Shown one piece after another: positions 16,916 to 26,285 of a stretch of 64,000 nt of DNA. A program made the position numbers and the translations under genes. The number at the start of each line of letters is the position of its first letter. The stretch's first letter is position 1. The stretch is from contig NC_016609.1 of assembly GCF_000246855.1 (NCBI RefSeq), positions 5,592,744-5,656,743 of the forward strand, given 5' to 3'. Source of the stretch: Niastella koreensis GR20-10 (lineage in GTDB: Bacteria; Bacteroidota; Bacteroidia; Chitinophagales; Chitinophagaceae). The notes below the pieces were generated by a model. That model did not search any database. It was not told the origin of the DNA and saw only the letters and a list, made by a program, of their open reading frames with translations.

Positions 16916-18187
16916 ATGCAAGTTTATCAATATCCCGAACGGAATAACTGGAAGGCATTGTTACAACGGCCGGTAATGAACAACACCGCGCTGGAAGGCT
17001 CGGTAAAAAACATTCTGCAGGAAGTAAAACAACAGGGCGATGCTGCGGTAAAGAAATTCACCCGGCAGTTTGATAAAGCTGCCATCAGCAATATGGTAGT
17101 AAGTGAGGATGAGTTCAACACTGCGCAGGAACAGCTCGACGCCAAACTGAAAGCAGCGATCCTTTCGGCCAAAGTAAATATTGAAACCTTTCATAAAACA
17201 CAGCTTACCGCACCGGAGGTTATTGAAACCATGCCCGGCGTGCAATGCTGGCGCAAAAGCGTTGGTATTGAAAAAGTGGGTCTGTATATCCCTGGTGGTA
17301 CCGCGCCCCTGTTCTCTACCATCCTGATGCTGGGCGTTCCGGCAAAGCTGGCTGGTTGCAAAGAGATCATCCTGTGTTCCCCTCCCGATGCCAATGGGCA
17401 ACTGAACCCGGCCATTTTATTTGCAGCCAAAGCTGTAGGTATTACCAAAGTATTTAAGGTGGGGGGCGTACAGGCCATTGGCGCTATGGCGTATGGTACC
17501 GAAACCATTCCAGCCGTATCAAAGATCTTTGGTCCCGGTAATCAATATGTAACCTGCGCCAAACAACTGGTGCAACAGGATGGACTGGCTATCGATATGC
17601 CGGCCGGCCCCAGTGAAGTAGCGGTGTATGCCGATGAATCGGCCCATGCAGCCTTTGTGGCCGCCGACCTGTTAAGCCAGGCAGAACATGGCAGTGATAG
17701 CCAGGTGGTACTGGTAAGTTGTTCCCAGGCGGTGATAAACAGCATTGAACAGGAGATCAACAAACAGGTAGAAGCATTACCCCGTAAAGACATTGCCGGG
17801 AAAGCACTGGCCAACAGCAAACTCATCCTGGTGAACAATGAAGCCGAAGCCATCGATCTGTTGAATGAATATGCACCTGAACATTTAATCATCTGTTGCA
17901 ATAACCCAATGCCCATAGCCGAACAGATCATCAATGCCGGCTCTGTGTTCCTGGGTCATTATTCACCCGAAAGCGTGGGCGATTATGCCAGCGGCACCAA
18001 TCATACCCTGCCAACCAATGGTTATGCCAAAGCATACAGCGGGGTAAGTGTTGACAGCTTTGTAAAAAAGATCACCTTTCAACAACTTACGCAGGAAGGT
18101 TTACAAAACATCAGCAAAACAGTGATTGCTATGGCCGAAGCAGAGGGATTACAAGCACACGCCAATGCAGTTAAAGTTCGATTATAA
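16916..18187 (+). CDS. hisD: Histidinol dehydrogenase
   Basis: Last two steps of histidine synthesis (histidinol to histidine, NAD+, zinc). The 423-residue protein has the family blocks VGLYIPGGTAPLFSTILMLGVPAKLAG, GPGNQYVTCAKQLVQ, IDMPAGPSEVAVYADESA, DLLSQAEHGSDSQ with the zinc and catalytic His/Gln residues, and GTNHTLPTNGYAK. It starts 17 bp after hisG in the same operon. Confidence 0.96.
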   Translation: MQVYQYPERNNWKALLQRPVMNNTALEGSVKNILQEVKQQGDAAVKKFTRQFDKAAISNMVVSEDEFNTAQEQLDAKLKAAILSAKVNIETFHKTQLTAPEVIETMPGVQCWRKSVGIEKVGLYIPGGTAPLFSTILMLGVPAKLAGCKEIILCSPPDANGQLNPAILFAAKAVGITKVFKVGGVQAIGAMAYGTETIPAVSKIFGPGNQYVTCAKQLVQQDGLAIDMPAGPSEVAVYADESAHAAFVAADLLSQAEHGSDSQVVLVSCSQAVINSIEQEINKQVEALPRKDIAGKALANSKLILVNNEAEAIDLLNEYAPEHLIICCNNPMPIAEQIINAGSVFLGHYSPESVGDYASGTNHTLPTNGYAKAYSGVSVDSFVKKITFQQLTQEGLQNISKTVIAMAEAEGLQAHANAVKVRL

Positions 18188-18197
18188 TACCCCCCAG

Positions 18198-18300
18198 TCC
18201 GCCAACTGGCGGAGAGCCAGTTACAGGTTACAGGTTTCATGGCCGCGAACCGTTTGCCGTTTCACGTTTGCCGTTTGCCGATTCACGATAAAATAAACAA
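18198..18300 (+). repeat. Hairpin and GTTTGCC heptad-word array between hisD and hisC
   Basis: A short hairpin TCCGCCA/TGGCGGA (18198-18213) is followed by GGTTACA words (18219-18237) and then 7-nt words GTTTGCC GTTTCAC, GTTTGCC GTTTGCC and GATTCAC (18251-18288). CGTGAATC and GGTTCGCG words of this kind recur beside the transposase gene at 30645-30735. The array lies inside the his transcription unit and has no T-run. Confidence 0.55.
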
Positions 18301-18301
18301 A

Positions 18302-19357
18302 ATGACCTTCGATCTAAATAATTTATTAAGAGAAAATATAAAAAAGCTCGTTCCCTATTCTTCTGCCCGCGATGAATTTAAAGGCGAGGCCAGTACCTTT
18401 CTGGATGCTAATGAAAACAGTTTCGGATCGCCGCTTACCAGGTGGTATAACCGGTATCCCGATCCGATGCAGCTAAAAGTAAAAGAAAAATTATCCTCCA
18501 TTAAGGGCGTTCCCATCGAGAACATTTTCCTGGGCAATGGCAGCGACGAATGTATCGATGTGCTGATGCGCGCCTTTTGCGAACCCGGAGTGGATAATAT
18601 TCTTATTTGTCCGCCCACCTATGGGATGTACCAGGTAAGCGCGAACATCAACGATGTAAACATAAAGAAGGTACCGCTTACCCCTGCTTTTCAGTTAAAC
18701 CTGCCGGCTATTGAAGAAGCCATTGACAACAATACCAAGATCATCTTTTTGTGCTCACCCAATAACCCAACCGGTAATTCACTGGACCGCGATGATATAG
18801 AAGTAATTTTAAATAACTACTCCGGCATTGTGGTGATAGATGAAGCTTATATTAACTTTTCCCGGTTCCGCTCCTTTACCCAGGAACTGACCGACTATCC
18901 CAACCTGGTGATCCTGCAAACCCTGTCAAAAGCCTGGGGACTGGCCGCCCTGCGTGTGGGTATGGCATTTGCATCAGCGGAGATCATTCATGTAATGAAT
19001 AAGATCAAACCGCCTTATAATATCAACCAGGCTTCGCAGGAACTTGCGCTGCAGGCGCTGGAAGAAGTGGGTCAGGTGAATGACATGATCCGGGAAATTG
19101 TTGCCCAGCGCGATATCCTGGCCAAAGACCTGTTAACGATCCCTTCGGTTCAAAAGATCTATCCCTCCGATGCCAACTTTTTGCTGGTTCAGGTAACAAA
19201 TCCTAAGGCCATATACAACTATTTGCTGGAAAAAGGCATCGTAGTACGCGACCGCAGCAGTGTAGAGCTGTGCGCGGGTTGTTTACGCATTACGGTGGGC
19301 ACGCCTGCGGAAAACGTTTCCGTAGTTAATGCCATGAAAAACTGGACCCCGGCCTGA
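18302..19357 (+). CDS. hisC: Histidinol-phosphate aminotransferase
   Basis: PLP enzyme converting imidazole-acetol phosphate to histidinol phosphate. 351 residues from MTFDLNNLL. An in-frame upstream ATG at 18239 would translate the repeat array and is rejected. Landmarks are FLDANENSFGSP, IFLGNGSDECIDVLMRAF, FLCSPNNPTGNS, VVIDEAYINF, and the PLP lysine in LQTLSKAWGLAALRVG. The C-terminal CLRITVGTPAENVSVV is typical. It is third in the his operon. Confidence 0.95.
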   Translation: MTFDLNNLLRENIKKLVPYSSARDEFKGEASTFLDANENSFGSPLTRWYNRYPDPMQLKVKEKLSSIKGVPIENIFLGNGSDECIDVLMRAFCEPGVDNILICPPTYGMYQVSANINDVNIKKVPLTPAFQLNLPAIEEAIDNNTKIIFLCSPNNPTGNSLDRDDIEVILNNYSGIVVIDEAYINFSRFRSFTQELTDYPNLVILQTLSKAWGLAALRVGMAFASAEIIHVMNKIKPPYNINQASQELALQALEEVGQVNDMIREIVAQRDILAKDLLTIPSVQKIYPSDANFLLVQVTNPKAIYNYLLEKGIVVRDRSSVELCAGCLRITVGTPAENVSVVNAMKNWTPA

Positions 19358-19421
19358 TAATAGGTTGCTAAATCAGTAATTTTAGAACCCGCTTTACAAA
19401 AAGCGCTTTAAATATTCCATT

Positions 19422-20708
19422 ATGAAAAAAGTCTTGATCCTGGCATGTTCAGTAATGTTTGCAGCTGCTGCATTTGCCAATGATACTACCAGGGTGAAAT
19501 CACCATCCACCGGCATTGTTAAAAGAGACGAAGCGCCCATAACCTTACCGCAGGGTTTTAAATCGGTAGTTGTTGCCGCTGATTTAGGACGGGCCCGCCA
19601 TTTAGTTGTTGCAGCCAATGGCGATGTGTTCGTTAAACTGTCTAAATTAAAAGATGGGAAAGGTATCATCCGCCTGCATGATAAGAACGGTGACGGCAAA
19701 GCTGATGAAGTAACTGGTTTTGGCACTTATACCGGAACCGGTATTACTATCAAAAATGGCTACCTGTATGCTTCATCTGATGAAGAAATTTTCCGTTATA
19801 AGATCGATGAGAAAACCGGTAAGGTTGACGAAGGTTCTGAACAAAAGATCGTTACCGGTTTGGTGAGCAATCATCAACATGAGACCAAATCGATCGTTCT
19901 CGATAACAACGGAAATTTGTACACCAACATTGGCGCCCCCAGCAACTGCTGCCAGGTGCAGGATCGCGTAAAAGGTTCACCTGGACAAGACCCCTGCCCT
20001 ATTTTGGAGAAAGCTGGCGGGATCTGGCAGTTCAAAGCCGATAAAACCAATCAGTCGTATCCCGAAGGCGTACGCTATGCTACCGGTCTCCGCAACGTAA
20101 TGGGCCTCGACTGGAATACGGAAGTAAACGAGTTGTATGTGATGCAACATGGCCGCGACATGTTGTTCCAGTTCTTCCCCGAATTGTTCAATCAGAAACA
20201 AGGCGCAGAAAATCCGGCTGAAGAAATGTTCCGAATCACCAAAGGTGCAGACTGCGGCTGGCCTTATTGCTATTACGACAACGATAAACAACAAAAACTG
20301 CTTTGCCCTGAATATGGTGGCAACCGGGAAAAAGTTGACCGTTGCGCAGATAAAACAAAATCAATAGTACAATTCCCCGGTCACCTGGCGCCTAACGCTT
20401 TATTGTTCTATACCGGCAAACAATTCCCTGAAAAATACAAGAATGGCGCCTTTATCGCCTTCCATGGCTCCTGGAACCGTGCCCCCGAGCCACAGGCAGG
20501 TTTCTTTGTAGTGTTTGTGCCTTTCAAGAATGGTATGCCTTCCGGCAAATGGGAAGTATTTGCAGATGGCTTTTCTCAAATTCCAAAAGATGCTACCAAT
20601 GGCAGAGCGAAGTACCGCCCATGCGGGCTGGCACAAGGCCCTGATGGTTCCTTATTTGTTTCTGATGATTCCAATGGTACCATCTGGAAAGTGAGCTACG
20701 GAAAATAA
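19422..20708 (+). CDS. Periplasmic PQQ-type sugar (sorbosone/glucose) dehydrogenase
   Basis: 428-residue exported protein, with a signal peptide of about 20 residues ending ...AFAND. It is a six-bladed beta-propeller of the glucose/sorbosone dehydrogenase family: LPQGFKSVVVAADLGRARHL, a repeated NGDGKADEV calcium-loop-like segment, VRYATGLRNVMGLDW, MQHGRD, ADCGWPYCYYD, FIAFHGSWNR, RPCGLAQGPDGSLFVSDD. Members oxidise sugars in the periplasm with PQQ and pass electrons to a cytochrome, which is the next gene. It sits between hisC and hisB with no metabolic link to histidine. Confidence 0.85.
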   Translation: MKKVLILACSVMFAAAAFANDTTRVKSPSTGIVKRDEAPITLPQGFKSVVVAADLGRARHLVVAANGDVFVKLSKLKDGKGIIRLHDKNGDGKADEVTGFGTYTGTGITIKNGYLYASSDEEIFRYKIDEKTGKVDEGSEQKIVTGLVSNHQHETKSIVLDNNGNLYTNIGAPSNCCQVQDRVKGSPGQDPCPILEKAGGIWQFKADKTNQSYPEGVRYATGLRNVMGLDWNTEVNELYVMQHGRDMLFQFFPELFNQKQGAENPAEEMFRITKGADCGWPYCYYDNDKQQKLLCPEYGGNREKVDRCADKTKSIVQFPGHLAPNALLFYTGKQFPEKYKNGAFIAFHGSWNRAPEPQAGFFVVFVPFKNGMPSGKWEVFADGFSQIPKDATNGRAKYRPCGLAQGPDGSLFVSDDSNGTIWKVSYGK

Positions 20709-20815
20709 AAACCAGTTACAGGTTACAGGTTGCATGTTACAGGGAAAAACAAGTGCATTTGTTATATAACCTGAAACCTGTACCCATGGAACCTGCAACT
20801 TGAAACCTGCAACGG
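20708..20815 (+). repeat. Inverted GGTTACA/AACCTGC word array
   Basis: The left words GGTTACA GGTTGCA TGTTACAGG (20713-20740) and the right words AACCTGAAACCTG, AACCTGCAACTTG and AACCTGC (20769-20813) are complementary and can form a long imperfect hairpin between the dehydrogenase and cytochrome genes. Confidence 0.5.
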
Positions 20816-20837
20816 CCAATTAATAATAAAAATTCGT

Positions 20838-21266
20838 ATGAAAAAAATAGTGCTTGTAGTACTGGTATTCGTTATCGCTTCTGCATTTGTGGCGCAACAA
20901 ACAAAACCACAACCAGGCGGTTTAAAAGCCGCAATGACCCGAGGTAAAGCGGTGTACGATGCAACCTGCCAGGCCTGTCATCAACCTGATGGATTAGGGG
21001 TACAGAACATGAACCCGCCACTGGCAAAAACAAAATGGGTGTTAGGCGATAAGAAAGCATTAATCAAGATCGTGCTGAAAGGTTTAACGGGTGGTGAGAT
21101 CGAGATCGACGGCGATAAATTCACCAATCCCATGCCGCCGCAGGAATCTACTTTATCAGATCAGGAAATTGCAGATGTATTGACCTACATTCGCAACAGC
21201 TTTGGCAACAAAGCCAGCCTGGTAGCAGCAGGTGAAGTAAAAGCCATGCGGGCCAAGTTGAAATAA
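20838..21266 (+). CDS. Class I cytochrome c, electron acceptor of the sugar dehydrogenase
   Basis: 142-residue exported monohaem cytochrome. A signal/anchor covers about 1-19. The haem-binding motif is CQACH (Cys44, Cys47, His48), followed by the distal Met segment NPMPPQ and the C-terminal helix LSDQEIADVLTYIRNSFGN. It is likely partner of the dehydrogenase directly upstream and feeds electrons to the respiratory chain. A possible basic C-terminal extension after the fold is ordinary. Confidence 0.88.
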   Translation: MKKIVLVVLVFVIASAFVAQQTKPQPGGLKAAMTRGKAVYDATCQACHQPDGLGVQNMNPPLAKTKWVLGDKKALIKIVLKGLTGGEIEIDGDKFTNPMPPQESTLSDQEIADVLTYIRNSFGNKASLVAAGEVKAMRAKLK

Positions 21267-21289
21267 TAGTGAACTTTTAAAATATTGTT

Positions 21290-22429
21290 TTGAAACGCAT
21301 TCTATTCATCGATCGCGACGGCACCTTAATAAATGAAGCGCCCCCTACTTATCAGTTAGATAGTTTTGACAAGCTAACCTTTTACCCGCATATGTTTGAA
21401 TACATGGGCCGCATAGCCCGCGAGCTGGACTATGAACTGGTAATGGTAACCAACCAGGATGGGCTGGGTACTGATGCGTTTCCGGAAGATACGTTCTGGC
21501 CCCTGCAGAACCTGGTAATGAAAAGTCTCGAAGGCGAAGGCATACACTTCAGCGCAGTGCATATCGACAAGTCATTTCCCAAAGACAATGCGCCTACGCG
21601 TAAACCCGGTACTGGTATGCTTACACAATACCTGAATAACGAGGAATACGATATCATCAACTCATATGTTATCGGCGATCGCATCACCGATGTACAGCTG
21701 GCCAAAAACCTGGGCTGCAAAGCCATCTGGCTGAACCAGGACCCGAACCTGGGCGCCGGTGAAATTCAGGATAAAGTAGCAGAGTTGCGTTCGGTTATTG
21801 CATTGGAAAGCACACACTGGAGCACTATTTACGATTACCTGAAACTGGGCCTGCGCAAAGTGATTCACGAACGCAATACCAACGAAACGCAGATAAAAAT
21901 TGAACTGAATGTAGATGGCCGTGGCAAGGGCGCTATTTATACCGGGCTTGGCTTTTTTGATCATATGCTCGATCAGATTGCCCGCCATGGTAAAATGGAC
22001 CTTACCATTCGTGCTAACGGTGACCTGCACATAGATGAACACCATACTATTGAAGATACCGGTATTGCTTTGGGCGAAGCATTTGCCCAGGCACTGGCCG
22101 ATAAACGAGGGATGGAACGTTATGGGTTTGCTTTACCAATGGATGAAGCAGATGCCAAGGTATTGATCGATTTCGGCGGCCGTAACTGGATTGTCTGGAA
22201 CGCAGAATTTAAAAGAGAACGCATTGGTGAAATGCCAACAGAAATGTTCTTTCACTTTTTCAAATCGTTCTCCGATGCAGCCCGTTGCAATCTGAACATC
22301 GAATGCCACGGCGATAATGAACATCATAAAATAGAAGCCATCTTTAAGGCATTTGCCAAAGCTATCCGGATGGCTGTTAAAAGAGATCCGCTTAGCAATT
22401 ATCTTCCTTCTACAAAAGGGGTCCTTTAG
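21290..22429 (+). CDS. hisB: Bifunctional histidinol-phosphatase/imidazoleglycerol-phosphate dehydratase
   Basis: 379-residue two-domain enzyme. The N-terminal HAD phosphatase has the DxD nucleophile in FIDRDGTLI and TNQDGLGT, and [18 protein letters not shown]. It is joined to the imidazoleglycerol-phosphate dehydratase (about residues 190-379) with [32 protein letters not shown] and [18 protein letters not shown], which carry the metal-binding histidines. Start is TTG at 21290, since no ATG lies upstream in frame. The start is 23 bp after the cytochrome gene. It is separated from hisGDC by two unrelated genes. hisH, hisA, hisF and hisIE are not in the window. Confidence 0.95.
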   Translation: MKRILFIDRDGTLINEAPPTYQLDSFDKLTFYPHMFEYMGRIARELDYELVMVTNQDGLGTDAFPEDTFWPLQNLVMKSLEGEGIHFSAVHIDKSFPKDNAPTRKPGTGMLTQYLNNEEYDIINSYVIGDRITDVQLAKNLGCKAIWLNQDPNLGAGEIQDKVAELRSVIALESTHWSTIYDYLKLGLRKVIHERNTNETQIKIELNVDGRGKGAIYTGLGFFDHMLDQIARHGKMDLTIRANGDLHIDEHHTIEDTGIALGEAFAQALADKRGMERYGFALPMDEADAKVLIDFGGRNWIVWNAEFKRERIGEMPTEMFFHFFKSFSDAARCNLNIECHGDNEHHKIEAIFKAFAKAIRMAVKRDPLSNYLPSTKGVL

Positions 22430-22433
22430 TTAT

Positions 22434-22515
22434 AATGTTCGTAGGTTATTAGGTTCATAGGTTATTTAGATCGTTAACCTATGAATCTAATAACTTAATA
22501 ACCTAAGAACTTTAA
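22434..22515. repeat. Inverted GGTTATTA/TAATAACC word hairpin after hisB
   Basis: 8-nt words GTTATTAG GTTCATAG GTTATT (22447-22470) face complementary words TTAACCTATGAATC, TAATAACTTAATAACCT (22475-22504), forming a long imperfect hairpin between convergent genes. Confidence 0.55.
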
Positions 22516-22522
22516 CTTTGAA

Positions 22523-23086
22523 TTACTCAGGTAACACTGATCGCTTCTCCTCCTTCCTTTTACCAATAACTCCGGCAATTCCAATACTGAAATAATAATG
22601 TTCTCTTACCAATTCGGTCACCGCTATGCGGTATTGCGCATTGAATATAAAATAAGCTTCATTAAATAAATTCACCTGAAAGCCGCCGCCGGCGGGAATA
22701 AAAGCGCCCCAGTAACCTTTGAATTTTGAGATGCCGGTACCAATCTGCATAAAGGGACTTACCCAGTATTTATTGGAGAACAGTTTTCCTTTCAGCGACA
22801 CATCGCCTTCCAGCAACAGGTTATCCTGCCCCAATGAAACGCCGTCTTTGGTTTTATAATCCAGGAAGCTGCCGGTTAAAGTAGAAGTGAAATCAAAATG
22901 CCGGTTCAACCCGTTGATATAATTCAACGCCAGCCCGGGCGTCATATCCTTTAACTTACCGGAAGTTTTAAAATCATTGAAGAAGAAATAAATACCTAAT
23001 GTAGGCCGCTGTATATAGTCATCCTGGCTAAAAGCAGGCACCAGTAATGGCAGGATAGCCAGCAGAAATCCTACGTTTTTTTTCAT
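22523..23086 (-). CDS. Hypothetical outer-membrane beta-barrel protein
   Basis: 187-residue exported protein from MKKNVGFLLAILPLLVPAFSQ, which is a clear signal peptide. An ATG 33 bp upstream gives a less plausible N-terminus. The mature part alternates polar and hydrophobic residues with aromatic girdles (TLGIYFFFND, HFDFTSTLTGSFLDYK, YWGAFIPAGGGFQVNLF, AYFIFNAQYRIAV, HYYFSIGIAGVIG), the pattern of an 8-stranded outer-membrane barrel. No specific family is recognised. It is a neighbour of cell-wall genes. Confidence 0.7.
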   Translation of the reverse strand: MKKNVGFLLAILPLLVPAFSQDDYIQRPTLGIYFFFNDFKTSGKLKDMTPGLALNYINGLNRHFDFTSTLTGSFLDYKTKDGVSLGQDNLLLEGDVSLKGKLFSNKYWVSPFMQIGTGISKFKGYWGAFIPAGGGFQVNLFNEAYFIFNAQYRIAVTELVREHYYFSIGIAGVIGKRKEEKRSVLPE

Positions 23087-23148
23087 AACCGGTTTGGTTT
23101 GGAGAACCGTACCGGACAAAAATAACAGGTGGCTGCAAACTGAAGAAA

Positions 23149-23583
23149 TTAATTATTACCAGCGATTTCACCATCGTCGGGTTTGTTCTTACCCAGGTAC
23201 TCGATCTTCACCTTCGTTAAACCATGGCCAGTATAACCCAGGGCAACGGCAGCAGCCTTGCTCATATCTATAAGCCGGGGATTAGAAGGGTGCATGCGGT
23301 CGTTGATCTTAACCAACACCGTTTTCTTATTTCTGAGGTTGGTAACTTTTATCCAGCAATTGAGCGGGAGTGTATTGCAGGCGGCAGTCAGCTTTTTCTG
23401 GGTGAACACCACATCGGTGCAGGTACGTTGACCTTCAAACTTATCGGCATAGAAACTGGCCACACCAAATTGAGTTACAGGCACATTCCGTTGTTTATTC
23501 AATGCAATGCTGTCCTTATTGATTTGCGCTTTTGACGCAAAAAATGAGAACATCAGTGCTGCTACAACCAATAAATTTTTCAT
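23149..23583 (-). CDS. RlpA-like double-psi beta-barrel protein
   Basis: 144-residue exported protein with a signal peptide of about 19 residues (ending SKAQ). It is an RlpA-type double-psi beta-barrel: GVASFYADKFEGQRTC, VFTQKKLTAACNTLPLNCWIKVTNLRNKKTVLVKINDRM, SNPRLIDMSKAAAVALG. RlpA proteins bind or cleave denuded peptidoglycan glycan strands at the septum. It lies next to an L,D-transpeptidase gene on the same strand (12-bp gap), consistent with a cell-wall function. Confidence 0.85.
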   Translation of the reverse strand: MKNLLVVAALMFSFFASKAQINKDSIALNKQRNVPVTQFGVASFYADKFEGQRTCTDVVFTQKKLTAACNTLPLNCWIKVTNLRNKKTVLVKINDRMHPSNPRLIDMSKAAAVALGYTGHGLTKVKIEYLGKNKPDDGEIAGNN

Positions 23584-23595
23584 CGACTTAGAGTT

Positions 23596-25292
23596 TTATA
23601 GGGTCTTACTATCAAAATACCGTTGGCATAAGGTGCGGTCTTCCCCGTACACATCGTTATAAAACCTAATACCTCCGTTCTTTTCCTCACAGGTAAAATA
23701 CCTGATAAAAATGGGCACTCTGGTAAAACCGGTTACATAATGCTTTTCCTTCCTGTTTATCCAACTCCGCAGGGTATCGGATGGGAACCGCAGGGTGTCA
23801 TTTCTCACCAAAAAATCGGCCAATTTCATAAAATCCTTAATTCTTACACAACCATGACTCAAAGCGCGGTTCTCTTTTGAGAAAAGCCAGCGGGCATTGG
23901 TGTCGTGCAAATAAACATCGTATTTATTTACGAAGTTGAACTTCAACACACCCAATGAGTTATCATCACCCTGCCGTTGTTTTATCAGGTAGGGGAAGTA
24001 ATTTTTGTTATATTTTCCCCAATTCAGGCTATCTGGGTTCAGCACATTATCATTGTTGTCGACCACCATCAGGTTCTGTTTATTCAGGTACCCCGATGGG
24101 TTGGCCTTGATCTTAGGTAACATCTCCTTGAAAATGATACTGTAAGGGACCGTCCATTGCGGGTATGTGATAAAATTCACCACATTCGAGGTCAGCAATG
24201 GCGTTCTTGTTTTTGGCTGCCCCACAATAACGTTCGATTCCATCACAATCATATCCGAGTCTATGATCTTCATGCTATATGCCGGGATGTTAACCCAGAT
24301 ATAAGTAGTTGGCATTGAATCGGGTAATAATTTATATCGATCCAGTGTAATGGCTATTTTTTAAATTTCTCCCAGTTGTTGGCATTCAGGCTGTTTACCG
24401 TGGTGGAATTCAACTTCCCGGTTTCCGGTAATCCCTTATCCCGCTGATACTTACTAATTATCAACTTCATGGAGGTGGTATCCAGGTAGTCATAGGGCGA
24501 ATTGAGCAGCCCCTCTTCAAACAGCCGTTGCTTCAGATTGTTAACGTAATCTGCAGAAGTCTGGGCCGGATAAGGGATATACGTATAGCGTTTCAGGGTA
24601 TCTATGGATTGCAGGAAGTTCTGCAACCCATATTTCAGGGAGTCGTAGCCCTGGTGTCTGGGCTCCAGCGAATGCATTAAACCGGCAACATCTTTTGCCT
24701 GCCAAAGCGTATCGAATAAATTGAGATAGCCGGCCACGGTAAGGGTGTCTTTCCGCAGCGTAACGCTGTCAAAAGGCAAACGGCCCTTATGCAGGTCGGC
24801 GCACATTCTGAAAAAGGCATCGGTGAGCAACAGCTCGCCACGCGACCATAGGGCCGCATCTTTTTGCGCCTGCGCGTCCTGGGCGGTTTGAGCGCGAATG
24901 TTCTTTAATACATTGTAATGATAATCACCGGGGAACAGCCCCAGTTCTTTGGAGTGGCCAATAAAATCAACCAATGAGTCGCTCAGGGGCAGCCATTTAT
25001 CCTGACTGCTCCAAACCGGTTCAAAGCTTCTTTTTTGATAAATATCGTTTACGAGGGAATCCTGCGCCAGGTGCATGGAATCGTTCAGCACGCCGTTGCT
25101 GGCCAGAATGAACTCAAGCGCGGTTTGAAGGTTCCGCTCGATGCTTACGTTCAATTCCTTTGGTTGTTCAACAATGTCTTTGGCTTTGGGGGCTGGGGGT
25201 TTGGCCGTTCTGCCACGTCCATGGCAGGCAGCTAAAAAAAGCGCTACAACTAACAAGCTCCAATGTAGGCCAGAGGTAATACCTTTTTTCAT
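23596..25292 (-). pseudogene. YcbB-like L,D-transpeptidase split by a frameshift at an A6 run
   Basis: Two frames together make one complete L,D-transpeptidase of about 566 residues. The first part (25292-24354, 312 residues) starts with a lipoprotein signal (lipobox FLAAC, Cys23), then a scaffold region and a peptidoglycan-binding-like repeat near MKLIISKYQRDKGLPETGKL, and stops at TAG (24354). The second part (about 24362-23596) carries the catalytic domain with SHGCVRIKDF. At the junction the minus strand reads TTTAAAAAATAG. One extra A, or a -1 shift on the six As (24357-24362), joins FKK to IAITLDRYK without loss. This can be a true mutation, a sequencing error in a homopolymer, or a slippage site. 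Such enzymes make 3-3 cross-links in peptidoglycan. Confidence 0.8.
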
Positions 25293-25368
25293 GTTTATTG
25301 ATCCTGGTTATCCGGTATAAAAGTTTAGTATCTTTTCACTTTCCTAACCTGCCTTTAAACCGGCCACA

Positions 25369-26091
25369 ATGTTATACAAAATAGTGCTTAAGCGTGGTAT
25401 TTACCTTATGGTCTTATCGTTTTTTTTCCACGCAGCTTCCTGTCTGGCGCAAACAACAAGTGTTAGTAAATATGGCGTGCCGGTTATTAACAAATTCACT
25501 GACTATCAATTAACTGTACGCAATGATTCTGCCAAAAAAATGGTGGAATTGCTAAAATTAATGCCCAACCTTCTATACGATCTCCGGTATGCCACCACCA
25601 ACAATTTTACCCATTTACAACTATACGTTCCAGCTACCCGCCACACGTATTTGCGGTTACCTGCCGCCCGAGCCCTGGCAGCTGTACAAAAAGAATTGAA
25701 TGCCCGGGGCTATGGCCTCAAGATCTTTGATGCCTACCGGCCTTACGACGTTACGGTAAAGTTTTGGGAACTAATTAAGGATGAACGGTATGTGGCCAAC
25801 CCCTCCAGAGGCTCAGGTCATAACCGCGGCCTTGCGGTTGACCTCACCATTGTTGATTTAAAAAGCCACCAGGAATTGGATATGGGCACCGGCTTCGATA
25901 ATTTCAGCGATACGGCGCATCAGGGCTTTACTGCTTTACCACCAGCTGTGCTGGACCACCGGAAGCTGTTAACGGATCTAATGGAGAAGTATGGGTTTAC
26001 CAAACTGGATACCGAATGGTGGCATTTTTTCTGGAACAATGATCGGGGGTATGAGGTGTTGGATATTCCGTTTAGTGAATTAGCTAAATGA
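25369..26091 (+). CDS. D-alanyl-D-alanine dipeptidase (VanX/DdpX-like, peptidase M15D)
   Basis: 240-residue exported zinc peptidase (signal peptide to about residue 28, ending SCLAQ). It has the M15D landmarks: YDLRYATTNNF, FDAYRPYDVTVKFWE, the zinc ligands in SGHNRGLAVDLTI, the segment MGTGFDNFS, and the catalytic Glu and zinc His in EWWHFFWN. It cleaves D-Ala-D-Ala released from peptidoglycan, so in this setting it most likely serves wall recycling and not glycopeptide resistance, since no VanA/VanH genes are near. Confidence 0.9.
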   Translation: MLYKIVLKRGIYLMVLSFFFHAASCLAQTTSVSKYGVPVINKFTDYQLTVRNDSAKKMVELLKLMPNLLYDLRYATTNNFTHLQLYVPATRHTYLRLPAARALAAVQKELNARGYGLKIFDAYRPYDVTVKFWELIKDERYVANPSRGSGHNRGLAVDLTIVDLKSHQELDMGTGFDNFSDTAHQGFTALPPAVLDHRKLLTDLMEKYGFTKLDTEWWHFFWNNDRGYEVLDIPFSELAK

Positions 26092-26095
26092 TATA

Positions 26096-26285
26096 AGCTG
26101 GTAAACGGCAGAAATGGAAAGGCAGTAGGAAGTGGGAAAAACGCTGCAAGCAACAAGCTGAAAGCCCAAAGCTAAAAGCTGAAAGCAAATACAATTCCGG
26201 TTTTGGCTTTGGCCTTTAACCTTTAGGCTTTAACCCGTTTTCTTTACTTCGATATTCAATATTCGACATTCAATATTTTGTATTC
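26096..26285. repeat. AAGCTGA/GGCTTTA heptad-word module with a 71-nt perfect copy elsewhere
   Basis: The spacer is filled by 7-nt words: AAGCTGA AAGCCCA (26157 on), GGCTTTG GCCTTTA (26204 on) and CAATATT CGACATT (26249-26280). Positions 26174-26244 are identical, base for base, to the reverse complement of 44553-44623. The words on the left are partly complementary to those on the right, so the module can fold on itself. Confidence 0.75.

Noticed and set aside
18239-18301. N-terminal extension of HisC
   Set aside because: It translates the GTTTGCC array; HisC homology begins at the ATG at 18302.
25369-26091. Vancomycin resistance cluster because of the VanX-like gene
   Set aside because: No VanH, VanA or VanRS partners; the gene lies among wall-recycling genes.
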